DNA of 64,000 bases, taken from the NCBI GenBank assembly GCA_016293865.1, contig JAEDDG010000002.1, forward strand, positions 1-64,000. Reading direction: 5' to 3'. The DNA comes from Oscillospiraceae bacterium. Its GTDB lineage: Bacteria > Bacillota > Clostridia > Oscillospirales > Oscillospiraceae. This document shows positions 1 through 8,912 of this stretch, piece after piece. Each line of letters begins with the position of its first letter. Positions within the stretch are counted from its first letter, which is position 1. A program made the position numbers and the translations under genes. Below the pieces are notes generated by a model that saw nothing but the letters and a program-made list of their open reading frames with translations, was not told where the DNA came from and made no database searches.

Positions 1-249
1 GATGTGGTGGCACAGGTGCTGTCCTGTACGGAGGACGGCCGTGCGCTTGTCAGCCAGCGCAATAAGTTTTCTTGCGGGGAGACGCTGGAATTGCTGACTC
101 CTGATCATCTCCCGGTCCGGTTTACGGTGCAGGCTTTATTTACAGAGGAGGGCGAGCCGATTGATGCGGCGCCGCATCCCACGATGACCGTCCGCATGCA
201 GCTGCCGCATTGCGCGCCGCGCAACGCATTTCTGCGCAGGAAACGCTGA
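1..249 (+). CDS. U32 family peptidase, C-terminal end (partial)
   Basis: Only the last 82 codons lie in the window and the reading frame is open from base 1. The tail resembles the small beta-barrel C-terminal domain of U32 (collagenase-like, YegQ/RlhA-type) proteins: an ALVSQRNKFSCGE segment, then GEPIDAAPHP and a basic end. Proteins of this family act in the cytoplasm, in collagen-like peptide degradation or tRNA/rRNA hydroxylation, depending on the subgroup. The subgroup cannot be settled from this tail. A strong terminator hairpin follows about 30 bases after the stop, so this is the last gene of its transcript. Confidence 0.7.
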   Translation, partial: DVVAQVLSCTEDGRALVSQRNKFSCGETLELLTPDHLPVRFTVQALFTEEGEPIDAAPHPTMTVRMQLPHCAPRNAFLRRKR

Positions 250-281
250 AGGCGTCAGATTCCATAACTGCAGACAGCATA

Positions 282-322
282 AGCCGCGCAGCAGGGAATA
301 CCTGCTGCGCGGCTTTTATTTG
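282..322 (+). terminator. Rho-independent terminator after U32 peptidase
   Basis: A 14-bp perfect GC-rich stem (282-295 with 301-314) closes a 5-base loop and is followed by a T-rich tract. It ends the plus-strand peptidase transcript and also lies just past the end of the minus-strand ABC permease. Confidence 0.85.
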
Positions 323-337
323 TCCGGTTTCCTGAGT

Positions 338-1126
338 TCAGGCGTGTATATCCTTTCTGCTGTAGCGGATATAGGCGGCGGCAAGCCCCGCGGCACAGAG
401 TGCAGCGCCCACCGCAATCATCGCGCCGTCAAGCCGGCCGTCAGCAATGATGTCTGCGCCGTCGCAGTAGCCGAAGGGCGTGATGTATTTCAGAAAGCCG
501 GCGGACTCCGTTATGTTCGCAATCAGATTCAGGAAATACATGACAGCGGCAAGTCCAAGTCCCGTGCCCACGCTTCCTCTGCGCATGAATGCGGATATGC
601 CGAAGCAGATGCCGGCCAGCTCGAGCTGGAGAAGGAAGTAGGCGCAGTGCAGAAGGGTCAGCTCCTTCCAGGGGATTTCCTCGCCGATCGCCGCCATGGA
701 GCAGACAGCAAGAGCATAGATGACCAGGTTCATTGCAGCAATCTGAATGAGGACTGCGATCAGCTTTTCTGTAATGATCCGCACACGGCTGACCGGATGG
801 GTCAGCAGAAACTCGGCGGTTTTGTCTTTTTCCTCCTTGCTGAGCATGCTGACTGCGCAGATTGACGCAAAAAATGCGCCGCCGAGCCCAAGTATATTGC
901 CGCATTCAATGGCATAATAGCCGATCAGCGTGCCGAAGCTGAGTCGGTCCATGCCGAAGGCGGCGGTGAAGGAACCCATTGAGGCAAACAGTGCGCTGAC
1001 GCCGTCCATCTCGTCCTTCATCTCTGGAAACAGAAAAATGCAGATTACCAGCAGAAAACCGATTGAACCGGTCCAGATGAGCAGGGAGGTTTTGCCCTGT
1101 TTCAGTTCATGTCTGATGATTGTCAT
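338..1126 (-). CDS. ABC-2 type transporter permease
   Basis: 262 aa integral membrane protein with about six hydrophobic segments, including one near the N-terminus (about residues 17-33), the usual ABC-2 permease layout. A cytoplasmic loop reads KEEKDKTAEFLLTHPVSR, a motif common in export permeases of the NatB/EcsB kind (known family feature). It starts two bases after the stop of the ATPase gene, so the two should form one exporter. The substrate cannot be read from the sequence; a TetR regulator heads the operon, which suggests efflux of a toxic or signalling compound (inference). Confidence 0.85.
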   Translation of the reverse strand: MTIIRHELKQGKTSLLIWTGSIGFLLVICIFLFPEMKDEMDGVSALFASMGSFTAAFGMDRLSFGTLIGYYAIECGNILGLGGAFFASICAVSMLSKEEKDKTAEFLLTHPVSRVRIITEKLIAVLIQIAAMNLVIYALAVCSMAAIGEEIPWKELTLLHCAYFLLQLELAGICFGISAFMRRGSVGTGLGLAAVMYFLNLIANITESAGFLKYITPFGYCDGADIIADGRLDGAMIAVGAALCAAGLAAAYIRYSRKDIHA

Positions 1127-1128
1127 GT

Positions 1129-2004
1129 TCAGTCGCCTGCCTTTTCATAGTAATGCAGAAAGATCTCTTCCAGATCCGGTTCGGAGACTGTCAGATCGGC
1201 AATGTTTCCGGCTGAAAGCGCCTGAATCAAACTGTTCATGTCGCCGCTGTACAGGAAACTTGCCGTGTCGCCGGCGTCCTGTCTGCCGCGGACTCCGTCA
1301 AGCCCGTCCAGCTGCACATGTCCGCGCACGGTGATGCGCTTTGCATTGGTTTTTGACAGCGCATCCACACGGTCACAGGCGATGATTCTGCCCTCCCGGA
1401 TGATCGCAGCCCGGGTGCAGTTGCGCTGGATCTCCGAAAGTACATGACTGGACATGAAAACCGTTGCGCCTTCATTGCAGCGCTCCCGGATGATGTCGAA
1501 AAACTCGCGCTGCATGAGAGGATCAAGCCCGCCGGTCGGCTCATCAAGAATCAACAGCTCCGGCCTGCTCTGCAGCGCGCAGACAATCGCCACCTTTTTC
1601 CGGTTGCCGAAGGAAAGCTCATCCGCCAGCCGGTTTGTGTCCAGCTGCAGGCGCTCACAGAGCTTCTGCGCTTCTGCGGTGCAGTCCTTTTTGCGCAGGC
1701 GGGCTGAAAATCTCAGAATATCCTTCACTTTCATACCGGAGTGAAAGACTGCCTCCGAAGGAAGGTAGCCGACACTTTGCAGAATTGCCTGTTTTTCCTT
1801 GACAATGTCCTTTCCGAAAATCTGCGCGCTGCCGGCGGTCGGGGAGATGAGGCCGAGCAGAGTGCGGATTGTTGTGGATTTGCCTGCGCCGTTCGGCCCG
1901 ATAAAGCCAAAGAATTCCCCCTGGCCGACAGACAGATTCAGCTCTGTGATGCCTCTGGCTTTGCCGTAGTTCTTTGTCAGTCCGGTTGTTTTAATCGCTT
2001 CCAT
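1129..2004 (-). CDS. ABC transporter ATP-binding protein
   Basis: 291 aa. Walker A GPNGAGKST lies about 35 residues in. A degenerate signature LSFGNRKK replaces LSGGQ, and Walker B LLILDEPTGGLDP and the H-loop SSHVLSE follow. This is the ATPase half of an ABC-2 exporter with the permease just downstream. The start at 2004 is chosen because AAGGAG sits 7-12 bases upstream; a longer frame exists but lacks a ribosome site. The gene overlaps the upstream tetR by 14 bases, which indicates translational coupling. Confidence 0.9.
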   Translation of the reverse strand: MEAIKTTGLTKNYGKARGITELNLSVGQGEFFGFIGPNGAGKSTTIRTLLGLISPTAGSAQIFGKDIVKEKQAILQSVGYLPSEAVFHSGMKVKDILRFSARLRKKDCTAEAQKLCERLQLDTNRLADELSFGNRKKVAIVCALQSRPELLILDEPTGGLDPLMQREFFDIIRERCNEGATVFMSSHVLSEIQRNCTRAAIIREGRIIACDRVDALSKTNAKRITVRGHVQLDGLDGVRGRQDAGDTASFLYSGDMNSLIQALSAGNIADLTVSEPDLEEIFLHYYEKAGD

Positions 2005-2620
2005 TTTTCTTCTCCTTACGAAGATATATGCTTTTCCAGAATTCAATCAGTTTTCTGAAATCCTTCTCCATTTTCGCGGCGTCTGTTTCACCGCGCTGTA
2101 CCGCTTCCCAGAGATAGCCTTCCGCGGCCCAGTACATCTCCCGGTACATCATCGCAACATCCAGCCCGGGGATAAACAGTTCCGGATCGAAATTCAGCCG
2201 CGTTCGGTCCGCCTTGAGATTAAAGTATTTGCGGTAGCTTTCCTGAATGGCAGCGCTGATTGCAGGGTCCTTCTCATAAAACGCTTTGATCGTAAAGCTG
2301 CCCATGTCGGGGTACAGGCGGATGATTTCCATTTTTGCCTTCATGCCGCGTTCCATGCTTTCAAACAGGTCCTTCTGGCCGTAGCAGTTGTATCTGGTGA
2401 GAAAATCAATCGTTGTCTCCGCGCATTTGTTCCAGAGAAACAGATACAGTTCCATCTTGTTGCGAAAATAGTGGAACAGCAGGGACTTGCTGATGCCTGC
2501 CGCACCGGCAATCTCACTCATGGGGCTGTTTTTGTAGGAATTGTGTGAAAAAACCCTGTATCCCGCGTTGATGATTGCCTGCTGCTTCTCAGCTGGCAGT
2601 GAGAAGAATTTTTCGTTCAT
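1991..2620 (-). CDS. TetR/AcrR family transcriptional regulator
   Basis: 209 aa. The N-terminal TetR helix-turn-helix is clear (about residues 10-50: IINAGYRVFSHNSYKN, then MSEIAGAAGISKSLLFHYF), followed by an all-helical ligand-binding domain. The start at 2620 has GGAGGATT just upstream. It heads a three-gene operon with an ABC ATPase and permease and probably represses it until an inducer binds (inference from the family). An inverted repeat with arms CGGTCAA/TTGACCG lies 25-54 bases upstream and is a candidate operator. Confidence 0.88.
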   Translation of the reverse strand: MNEKFFSLPAEKQQAIINAGYRVFSHNSYKNSPMSEIAGAAGISKSLLFHYFRNKMELYLFLWNKCAETTIDFLTRYNCYGQKDLFESMERGMKAKMEIIRLYPDMGSFTIKAFYEKDPAISAAIQESYRKYFNLKADRTRLNFDPELFIPGLDVAMMYREMYWAAEGYLWEAVQRGETDAAKMEKDFRKLIEFWKSIYLRKEKKNGSD

Positions 2621-2644
2621 GCTGAATCCTCCCGTTAACCGCAT

Positions 2645-2674
2645 CGGTCAATCACAATTATATGCCGTTGACCG
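2645..2674 (-). promoter_or_regulatory. Candidate TetR operator overlapping a -10 element
   Basis: Inverted repeat CGGTCAA (2645-2651) and TTGACCG (2668-2674), separated by 16 bases. A minus-strand TATAAT (2657-2662) lies inside the spacer, so a bound dimer would cover the promoter of the tetR-ABC operon. No good -35 is seen at 17 bp. The assignment is inference from symmetry and position. Confidence 0.4.
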
Positions 2675-2716
2675 TTTTTGAGAAGACCCCTTTTGGAAAA
2701 AGCAGGTAATTGCAGA

Positions 2717-2757
2717 CAAAAACGCTGCGGCCGGATCAGACGGCGCGCAGCGTTTTG
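2717..2757 (-). terminator. Terminator after apbE
   Basis: Stem AAAACGCTGCG (2718-2728) with CGCAGCGTTTT (2746-2756), followed on the minus strand by a T run. It lies directly after the ApbE stop and separates it from the tetR operon. Confidence 0.7.
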
Positions 2758-2764
2758 CTCGGCG

Positions 2765-3766
2765 TTATGATAACAATTCAAAGCAGTCCTCAAGACCGGA
2801 GGATACGGTGACAGTGCCGTCGTCCGCAATCAGCACGCATTCGATGCCCTCCAGGGATTCAATGAGCGGCAGCCCGTCCTCCGCGCCCAGAATGAACACG
2901 GTGGTGGACAGTGCGTCTGCCAGTTCGCAGTCGGACGCGACGATGGTCACGCCGGAAAGCCCGCTGCGGGCAGGGGCGCCGGTTTCCGGATCCAGAATGT
3001 GGTGGTAGCGGACGCCTCCGGATTCAAAGTACCGTTCGTAATCGCCGGCCGTTACAACACAGGTGTCTGCGGCAGATACGGCCGCGCAGGCGGTGCCGGT
3101 GGGGCGGAAGGGATCCTGAATGCCGATTCTGAACGGGGAGCCGTCCGTATGTCCGCCGACGGCCAGAATATTTCCGCCCAGGTCAATCAGCGCGTGTTCA
3201 GCGCCTTCGCGCAGAAGCAACTCCCGGATCTGCTGACCGATATAGCCCTTTGCGATGGCGCCCAGGTCAATGCACATACCGGCGCGCGCAAGCCGGACGG
3301 AATTTCCGCTGATTTCCAGGTTCTCATACCCGACAAGGGACTGTGCGGCGGAGATCTGCGCCTGGTCAGGGACAGTGCCGGTGCCGCCGCGGATGTTCCA
3401 CAGATTGACAAGCGGCCCGACGGTAATGTCAAACGCGCCGCCGGTCAGTGCGGAAATCTCCTGTGCGCGTTTCAGGACGTGCAGCGTTTCGCTGCTGACG
3501 GTTACAAATGCGCCGCCGGCCGCATCGTTGATGCGGTGAATGTCGCTGCCCTCAACGGCTGCGCTCAGAAGGTTTTCGAGACGCTGGATTTCGTCAAAAC
3601 ACGCGTCCAGCAGGTCGGTGCTGCGTGTTCCGTAAATGGTGATGGTCACTGTGGTGTCCAGAAGAAAAGCAGTGTCGGAGACGGAAGCGTTTTCCTGGAG
3701 GACGCCGCATGCGCTCAAAAGCAGGCATACAGCCAGAATCAGTGCGCCGGTCTGTATTCGTTTCAT
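2765..3766 (-). CDS. apbE: ApbE-family FAD:protein FMN transferase lipoprotein
   Basis: 333 aa. A lipoprotein signal peptide with lipobox LLSAC (Cys about residue 20) anchors it outside the membrane. ApbE motifs include DITVGPLVNLWNI, DLGAIAKGYIG, DLGGNILAVGG and a C-terminal DALSTTVFILG segment. The enzyme covalently attaches FMN from FAD to a Thr of flavoproteins such as Rnf and Nqr subunits or extracellular electron transfer proteins (family knowledge). No target flavoprotein gene lies nearby. It is a single-gene unit with its own terminator. Confidence 0.92.
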   Translation of the reverse strand: MKRIQTGALILAVCLLLSACGVLQENASVSDTAFLLDTTVTITIYGTRSTDLLDACFDEIQRLENLLSAAVEGSDIHRINDAAGGAFVTVSSETLHVLKRAQEISALTGGAFDITVGPLVNLWNIRGGTGTVPDQAQISAAQSLVGYENLEISGNSVRLARAGMCIDLGAIAKGYIGQQIRELLLREGAEHALIDLGGNILAVGGHTDGSPFRIGIQDPFRPTGTACAAVSAADTCVVTAGDYERYFESGGVRYHHILDPETGAPARSGLSGVTIVASDCELADALSTTVFILGAEDGLPLIESLEGIECVLIADDGTVTVSSGLEDCFELLS

Positions 3767-3884
3767 GGAATGCCCTCCCGCAGAAAATGTACATGCCGTT
3801 CTGTACCGGCGTTATGCCGGTTATTATATCACAGAGAAAACAGACGGACAACTGCGGGAAATCGCAGAAACCAGAGGTTAACCC

Positions 3885-3912
3885 TTGACAATATGCACAG
3901 AAATGGTAAAAT
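3885..3912 (+). promoter_or_regulatory. Sigma-A promoter of alaS
   Basis: TTGACA (3885-3890), 16-bp spacer, TAAAAT (3907-3912). It lies just upstream of the T-box leader. Confidence 0.8.
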
Positions 3913-3919
3913 ATTTCAG

Positions 3920-4152
3920 ACAAACAGCTATGAGGAAGAGAGCTGTGGCCGGCGCCGCGCAGAGAGAGGAAGATCGGTGTGAATTCCTCCGGCAGGCAGT
4001 CACGGCGGCCGCTTCTGAGCAGCCCGGGATGACCGGGACGTGATTCCGCGTTAAGGAAGACCGAGATGTCCGGTGTCTCCGGGCAATCAGGGTGGTACCG
4101 CGCAGCCTTGCTTCGCCCCTGGGATCGGGGCGGAGCATATTTTTTACAGGAA
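3920..4152 (+). ncRNA. T-box leader riboswitch (Ala) of alaS
   Basis: The leader carries the AGAGA-type stem I start, a GGTGTGA element and the diagnostic T-box AGGGTGGTACCGCG (about 4089-4102). A terminator hairpin (about 4110-4135, arms GCTTCGCCCC/GGGGCGGAGC) with a T run closes it. The specifier region reads GGCCGCTTCTGAG; both GCC and GCT are Ala codons. Uncharged tRNA-Ala is expected to base-pair with the T-box and prevent termination, raising alaS expression under alanine starvation (family knowledge). Confidence 0.9.
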
Positions 4153-4177
4153 GAAAGAAATCGGACGGAGGAAGAAA

Positions 4178-6823
4178 ATGAAAAAGTATGGACTGAATGA
4201 ACTTCGGGAGATGTATCTGTCGTTTTTTGAGACGAAAGGGCATCTGCGCCTGCCGAGTTTTTCGCTGATTCCGCAGAATGACGCGTCGCTTCTGCTGATC
4301 AACGCAGGCATGTCGCCCATGAAGCCCTGGTTCAAAGGTGAACAGGAGCCGCCGCGCCGCCGCGTGACCACCTGCCAGAAGTGCATTCGTACAGGCGATA
4401 TTGAAAACATCGGAAAGACTGCCCGTCACGGCACATATTTTGAGATGCTCGGCAATTTTTCATTCGGCGATTATTTCAAGCAAGAAGCCATTGCGTGGGC
4501 CTGGGAGTTTCTGACCAGTCCGCAGTGGGTCGGCATCGATCCGGACCTTCTGTATCCGTCGGTGTATCTGGATGATGACGAGGCGTTTGACATCTGGAAC
4601 AAGGAAATCGGCATCCCGAAGGAGCGGATCTTCCGCTTCGGCAAAGAGGATAATTTCTGGGAACACGGCTCCGGTCCCTGCGGCCCGTGCTCTGAAATCT
4701 ATTATGACCGCGGCGAAAAATACGGCTGCGGCAGACCGGACTGCACGGTGGGCTGTGAGTGCGACCGGTATATTGAGATCTGGAATATCGTATTCTCTCA
4801 GTTTGACAACGACGGACAGGGTCATTACACGGATCTTGCCCAGAAAAACATCGACACCGGCATGGGCCTTGAGCGTCTGGCCGTTGTATGTCAGGATGTG
4901 GACTCGTTGTTTGACGTGGACACCGTCATGAACATTACGAATGAGGTCAGCCGGATTACCGGCGCGCATTACGGCCAGTCGGACAAGATTGACGTCTCCC
5001 TGCGCATCATCACGGACCACATCCGCAGCGCGACCATGATGATCTGCGACGGCGTGCTGCCCTCCAACGAGGGCCGCGGCTATGTTCTGCGCCGTCTGCT
5101 GCGCCGTGCCGCGCGCCATGGCAAGCTTTTGGGCATGAACGAGCCGTTCCTGTATAAGGTCTGCGATATGGTTGTGCACGAAAACAGAAACGCCTATCCC
5201 GATCTTGTTGAAAAGCAGGCGTATATTACCCGTGTTATCCGTGTTGAGGAAGAGAATTTTGCCAAGACCATTGACGGAGGCATGGCAATTCTGAATCATC
5301 TGATCGCTGATCATCGGGAAAAGGGCGAGCAGGTCTTTTCCGGCGCTGATGCATTCAAGCTTTACGACACTTACGGCTTCCCGATCGATCTGACGGCGGA
5401 GCTGGCAGAAGAAGCGCATATGACGCTGGACACGGCCGGGTTCCAGGAATTGATGGAGCAACAGCGTGAACGCGCCAGAAAAGCCCGGGAGGCGCTGGGC
5501 GATCTGGGCTGGTCCGGCATTGAATTCGGCAAGGAGATCCCGGAGACAAAATTCCTGGGCTATGACCGGACGGAGGCTCAGGCGCAGGTTCTGGCCATTG
5601 TTGCGGACGAGGAACTGCGCGAAGAGGTTGCTGCCGGCAGCGATGCAATTCTGGTTCTGGATCAGACGCCCTTCTATGCGGAAATGGGCGGACAGGTGGC
5701 CGATCACGGCCGGATCTGCGGCTCCAATCTGGTATTTCAGGTGCAGGATGTGCAGAAGAACAAGGGCGGCAAATACATGCACTACGGTCATGTTGAGCAG
5801 GGCAGTGTCAAGGTCGGCGACAGTGTGAATGCGGCAATCGACACCGGCCGCCGCAAAGCAATCATGCGTGCGCACACGGCAACGCATCTTCTGGACAAGG
5901 CTCTGCGCACCGTTCTTGGCGACCATGTCCACCAGGCCGGCTCCCTTGTTGAACCCGACCGCCTGCGCTTTGACTTCACGCATTTTTCCGCAATGACTGC
6001 TGAAGAGCTGGCGAAGGTTTCACAGCTCGTCAACGAGGCTGTGCTGGAGGGCTATGAAGTCGTCACTGAAGAGCTCCCGATTGAAGAAGCGAAAAAGCGC
6101 GGCGCCATTGCCCTTTTCGGGGAGAAATACGGGGATATTGTCCGCGTTGTCGACATGGGCAGCGGCTATTCCGTTGAATTCTGCGGCGGTACGCATCTGG
6201 ACAATACGGCCAAGGCCGGCGTTTTCCACATTAACAGTGAGTTTTCAGTGGCCAGCGGCGTGCGCAGAATTGAGGCGACCACCGGCCTTGTGACGCTGCA
6301 GACGCTGAACCGCAATCAGGCTGTTCTGTTTGAAGCAGCCGCGGCCATGAAGGCAAAGCCGTCCGAGCTGCGGGAAAAGATCCAGCAGAATATCGAAGAG
6401 ATGCGCAGTCTCCGTCAGGCCCTTGAAAAATTCAAGGCGCGTGAGGCGGCGGGTGAAACTGACCGAGTGCTCTTCGGCGCGCATGATGTCGGCGGCCTGC
6501 ATGTTCTGACTGCAACCATTCCTGATGCGGACGCGGCAAAGCTGCGCCAGATGGGCGACGTGATGCGCGACAAGGATGCCACGGTGGTGGCAGTGCTCTC
6601 TGCTGTGAATGACGGCAAGATTACGTTCCTGGCTGTCTGCGGCAAGGAGGCTGTTGCGCGCGGCATCAAGGCCGGGGATCTGATCCGGAAGGTAACGGCC
6701 ATCTGCGGCGGCAAAGGCGGCGGAAAGCCGGACAGCGCAATGGGCGGCGGCTCTGATGTGTACAAGCTGGATAATGCACTGGCGTGCGTGGATGATTTTG
6801 TTGTGGAAAAGCTTGGACTGTAA
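4178..6823 (+). CDS. alaS: Alanine--tRNA ligase
   Basis: 881 aa, the normal bacterial length. It charges tRNA-Ala in the cytoplasm. The class II catalytic domain starts with KKYGLNELREMYLSFFETKG. The editing domain shows the zinc site HTATH (about residue 567) and CGGTH (about 668), and the C-terminal DHHA1 domain ends with a GGKGGGKPDSAMGGG stretch. The start at 4178 follows GGAGGAAG; frames extending further upstream run into the T-box terminator. Expression is controlled by the T-box leader. A HIT gene follows after 14 bases. Confidence 0.97.
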   Translation: MKKYGLNELREMYLSFFETKGHLRLPSFSLIPQNDASLLLINAGMSPMKPWFKGEQEPPRRRVTTCQKCIRTGDIENIGKTARHGTYFEMLGNFSFGDYFKQEAIAWAWEFLTSPQWVGIDPDLLYPSVYLDDDEAFDIWNKEIGIPKERIFRFGKEDNFWEHGSGPCGPCSEIYYDRGEKYGCGRPDCTVGCECDRYIEIWNIVFSQFDNDGQGHYTDLAQKNIDTGMGLERLAVVCQDVDSLFDVDTVMNITNEVSRITGAHYGQSDKIDVSLRIITDHIRSATMMICDGVLPSNEGRGYVLRRLLRRAARHGKLLGMNEPFLYKVCDMVVHENRNAYPDLVEKQAYITRVIRVEEENFAKTIDGGMAILNHLIADHREKGEQVFSGADAFKLYDTYGFPIDLTAELAEEAHMTLDTAGFQELMEQQRERARKAREALGDLGWSGIEFGKEIPETKFLGYDRTEAQAQVLAIVADEELREEVAAGSDAILVLDQTPFYAEMGGQVADHGRICGSNLVFQVQDVQKNKGGKYMHYGHVEQGSVKVGDSVNAAIDTGRRKAIMRAHTATHLLDKALRTVLGDHVHQAGSLVEPDRLRFDFTHFSAMTAEELAKVSQLVNEAVLEGYEVVTEELPIEEAKKRGAIALFGEKYGDIVRVVDMGSGYSVEFCGGTHLDNTAKAGVFHINSEFSVASGVRRIEATTGLVTLQTLNRNQAVLFEAAAAMKAKPSELREKIQQNIEEMRSLRQALEKFKAREAAGETDRVLFGAHDVGGLHVLTATIPDADAAKLRQMGDVMRDKDATVVAVLSAVNDGKITFLAVCGKEAVARGIKAGDLIRKVTAICGGKGGGKPDSAMGGGSDVYKLDNALACVDDFVVEKLGL

Positions 6824-6837
6824 AGGAGGAATCGACA

Positions 6838-7173
6838 ATGTGCCTTTTCTGTGAGATTGCGGCAGGGAGAATCCCATCCACATGCCTGTACGAGGATGAA
6901 GATGTCTTTGTGTTCAAGGACATCAATCCGCAGGCGCCTGTCCATTTTCTGGTCATTCCGAAGCAGCATATTGATTCGCTGAACGGACTCACGCCGGAAA
7001 ATGCGTCTGCGGCTGCCAAATGTCTGCTTGTGGCTGCCAGGGTGGCGAAGGAGCAGGGGCTTGACGGCGGCTACCGCCTGATTTCCAACTGCGGTGACGA
7101 TGCCGGCCAGACCGTCCATCATCTGCATTTTCATGTTTTGGGCGGCACGAAAATGGGAGAACGCGTGTTATGA
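6838..7173 (+). CDS. HIT family nucleotide hydrolase/transferase (HinT-like)
   Basis: 111 aa. It has the histidine triad HHLHFHVLGG near the C-terminus and an N-terminal CLFCEIAAGRIP zinc-type segment, as in HinT purine-nucleoside phosphoramidases. It probably hydrolyses AMP-lysine or similar adducts, and HinT proteins can act on aminoacyl adenylates made by tRNA synthetases (known for the family). That fits its place directly after alaS with an AAGGAGG site. It overlaps the next gene by four bases (ATGA). Confidence 0.93.
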   Translation: MCLFCEIAAGRIPSTCLYEDEDVFVFKDINPQAPVHFLVIPKQHIDSLNGLTPENASAAAKCLLVAARVAKEQGLDGGYRLISNCGDDAGQTVHHLHFHVLGGTKMGERVL

Positions 7174-7643
7174 CAGATTGCAGTGATATCCGCATCCGGC
7201 CTTTTGCCGCCGGTGACTTTGAGCTCGTTCGGGATTTCTTTGACAGCATGGGCGTGGAGACCGTTTACTATTTCAACCGTAAGGATATCAACCGGAATTT
7301 TGCCAATAAGTTTTTTGACGGAACTGCTGAGAATACGCGCTATTTTCTTGCAGAGTGCGACGGGAAAATGGTGGGGTATGTGTTCCTGTGGGATATGGAT
7401 ACCGGAGTGCCCTGGCTTGGCATCGCTGTGCGCGACGACTTCAAGGGCCGGCACCTGGGCCGCAGGCTGATCCGTCACGCGCAGGAATGCGCCGTGTCCG
7501 AAGGCAAGGGCGGCATTCTCCTGTCCACACATCAGAACAACATGCGCGGCCAGATGCTTTATGAACGCATGGGGTTTGAATCCATCGGTACGGAGTTCCG
7601 CCATGAAATTCTCTACATCTGGCGTGTGAAGAACGAAAAGTAA
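7170..7643 (+). CDS. GNAT family N-acetyltransferase
   Basis: 157 aa. A single GNAT domain with the acetyl-CoA loop in DDFKGRHLGRRLI and a following helix, then the GGILLSTHQNN beta strand and YERMGFESIG end. The acceptor is unknown. It is the third gene of the alaS operon, starting inside the stop codon of the HIT gene, and is followed at once by a strong terminator. Confidence 0.85.
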   Translation: MTDCSDIRIRPFAAGDFELVRDFFDSMGVETVYYFNRKDINRNFANKFFDGTAENTRYFLAECDGKMVGYVFLWDMDTGVPWLGIAVRDDFKGRHLGRRLIRHAQECAVSEGKGGILLSTHQNNMRGQMLYERMGFESIGTEFRHEILYIWRVKNEK

Positions 7644-7652
7644 ACAGGATGA

Positions 7653-7684
7653 GACCGCCGGACCTGTTCCGGCGGTCCTTTTCT
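7653..7684 (+). terminator. Terminator of alaS operon
   Basis: A perfect 10-bp stem GACCGCCGGA/TCCGGCGGTC (7653-7662 with 7668-7677), then a T-rich tract. Confidence 0.85.
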
Positions 7685-7760
7685 GTGTGCCATGCATGGC
7701 CATGTGCGTCCGGTCCGGATCATGATGCTGCGGCCTGAAAAACGCCTGTGTGCAAAAGAA

Positions 7761-7789
7761 TTGACAGACGCGCTATCAATCAATACAAT
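7761..7789 (+). promoter_or_regulatory. Sigma-A promoter of the D,D-dipeptidase gene
   Basis: TTGACA (7761-7766), 17-bp spacer, TACAAT (7784-7789), about 100 bases before the chosen start. It is near consensus. Confidence 0.75.
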
Positions 7790-7889
7790 CAAAGCGTATA
7801 GATGGGCGCGGGCAGAGACTGTACCGGGACTGACTGCGCTGCTTTTGGCCGGCTTGTTCCGGAGCGGCTGGCGTGCGGGGATGATTGAT

Positions 7890-8912
7890 ATGCTGAAAAA
7901 AACTGTTGCCCTATTGCTGATCATGACTTTTTTGCTCGCTGCGGCCGGCTGCGGGAATCCGGATCCGGTCGGCGCGGGGAAGGATAATGCTGCGCAAATG
8001 CCGCCGTCAGATCCGGGAAACGGCACGGAAGAACAGAATCAAGGCGGCACATCGGCAGAGAATGCAGGCGCGTATCCGCCGGAAGCGGAGCTTTCCGGGG
8101 AACCTGCAGAGCCGTTTCTCCCGGAAACTGAACCGCCTCCGCCGGAGAGGACGCTGAATGACAGTGATTTTGCGTTGGTCAAAGACTATGTGCCGCAGAT
8201 TTTTGTGGAACTCAGATATGCAGAGGAAGAAAACTTCACCGAACAGGTGATCTATGCGTTTCAGGACGCCTACCTGCGGTATGGAACTGTCAAAAAGCTG
8301 ATTCATGTCTGCAATGATCTTGCAGAATATGGCGTCTGTCTCAAAATATGGGATGCCTTCCGCCCGCCTGCGGCACAGTTCAGGTTATGGGAGGTCTGTC
8401 CGGATCCTGTATTTGTTTCAGATCCCAATGTCAAGTACAGCTCTCACAGCCTGGGAAATACGGTGGACGTCACTCTGACGGATGAACAGGGTGCGGAGCT
8501 GGAAATGCCGAGCGGATTTGATGATTTCTCAGCTCTGGCAGACCGCGATTATTCCGACTGCAGCCCCGCAGCAGCCGCCAATGCAATGCTGCTTCAGGAG
8601 ATCATGGAGAAAAACGGTTTCTCAGGATATCAGAATGAATGGTGGCATTACTCTGATGTGACGGAGTACCCGCCGGAGAAGTGCTTTGACCCGGCGGCGA
8701 TTTCAACCTGGTACGCTGACTGCAGCGAATACATCAATCTGCGTTCAGAGCCGGATTCCGGCGCTGAAGTCATTATACGCATACCTGCAAAAGCACAGTT
8801 TACGCTTCTCGGATGGACAGATGCGTTTGCACTGGTTGACTATCAGGGATATCGGGGATACGCTGCAGCGGACTGGATTGAACCGGTCGGAGTAACCGAC
8901 GCTGTGCGCTGA
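7890..8912 (+). CDS. M15-family D-Ala-D-Ala dipeptidase (VanX-like) lipoprotein with SH3 domain
   Basis: 340 aa. An N-terminal lipoprotein signal with lipobox LAAAGC is followed by a Pro/Glu-rich linker to about residue 85. The VanX/DdpX-type M15 domain has the zinc and catalytic motifs SSHSLGNTVDVTL and EWWHY. A C-terminal bacterial SH3 segment (YINLRSEPDSGAEV to GYAAADWIEP) probably binds the wall. It likely trims D-Ala-D-Ala peptides outside the cell and recycles wall fragments; no vanHA or other resistance genes are near, so glycopeptide resistance is not implied. The start at 7890 is preferred over 7881 because GGGG at 7877-7880 is better spaced for it. Confidence 0.87.
   Translation: MLKKTVALLLIMTFLLAAAGCGNPDPVGAGKDNAAQMPPSDPGNGTEEQNQGGTSAENAGAYPPEAELSGEPAEPFLPETEPPPPERTLNDSDFALVKDYVPQIFVELRYAEEENFTEQVIYAFQDAYLRYGTVKKLIHVCNDLAEYGVCLKIWDAFRPPAAQFRLWEVCPDPVFVSDPNVKYSSHSLGNTVDVTLTDEQGAELEMPSGFDDFSALADRDYSDCSPAAAANAMLLQEIMEKNGFSGYQNEWWHYSDVTEYPPEKCFDPAAISTWYADCSEYINLRSEPDSGAEVIIRIPAKAQFTLLGWTDAFALVDYQGYRGYAAADWIEPVGVTDAVR

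Noticed and set aside
320..865. Long open frame on the plus strand
   Set aside because: It is the mirror of the ABC permease gene, which has membrane segments and operon context; the plus frame has no ribosome site and no recognisable fold.
2999..3982. 327-codon plus-strand frame
   Set aside because: It lies opposite apbE, whose motifs and lipobox are clear, and runs on into the alaS leader.
4460..5983. 507-codon minus-strand frame
   Set aside because: Shadow of alaS caused by GC-rich codon use.
7890..8912. Vancomycin resistance determinant
   Set aside because: The VanX-like enzyme is a lipoprotein with an SH3 domain and has no vanH, vanA or vanS/R neighbours; wall peptide trimming is more likely.
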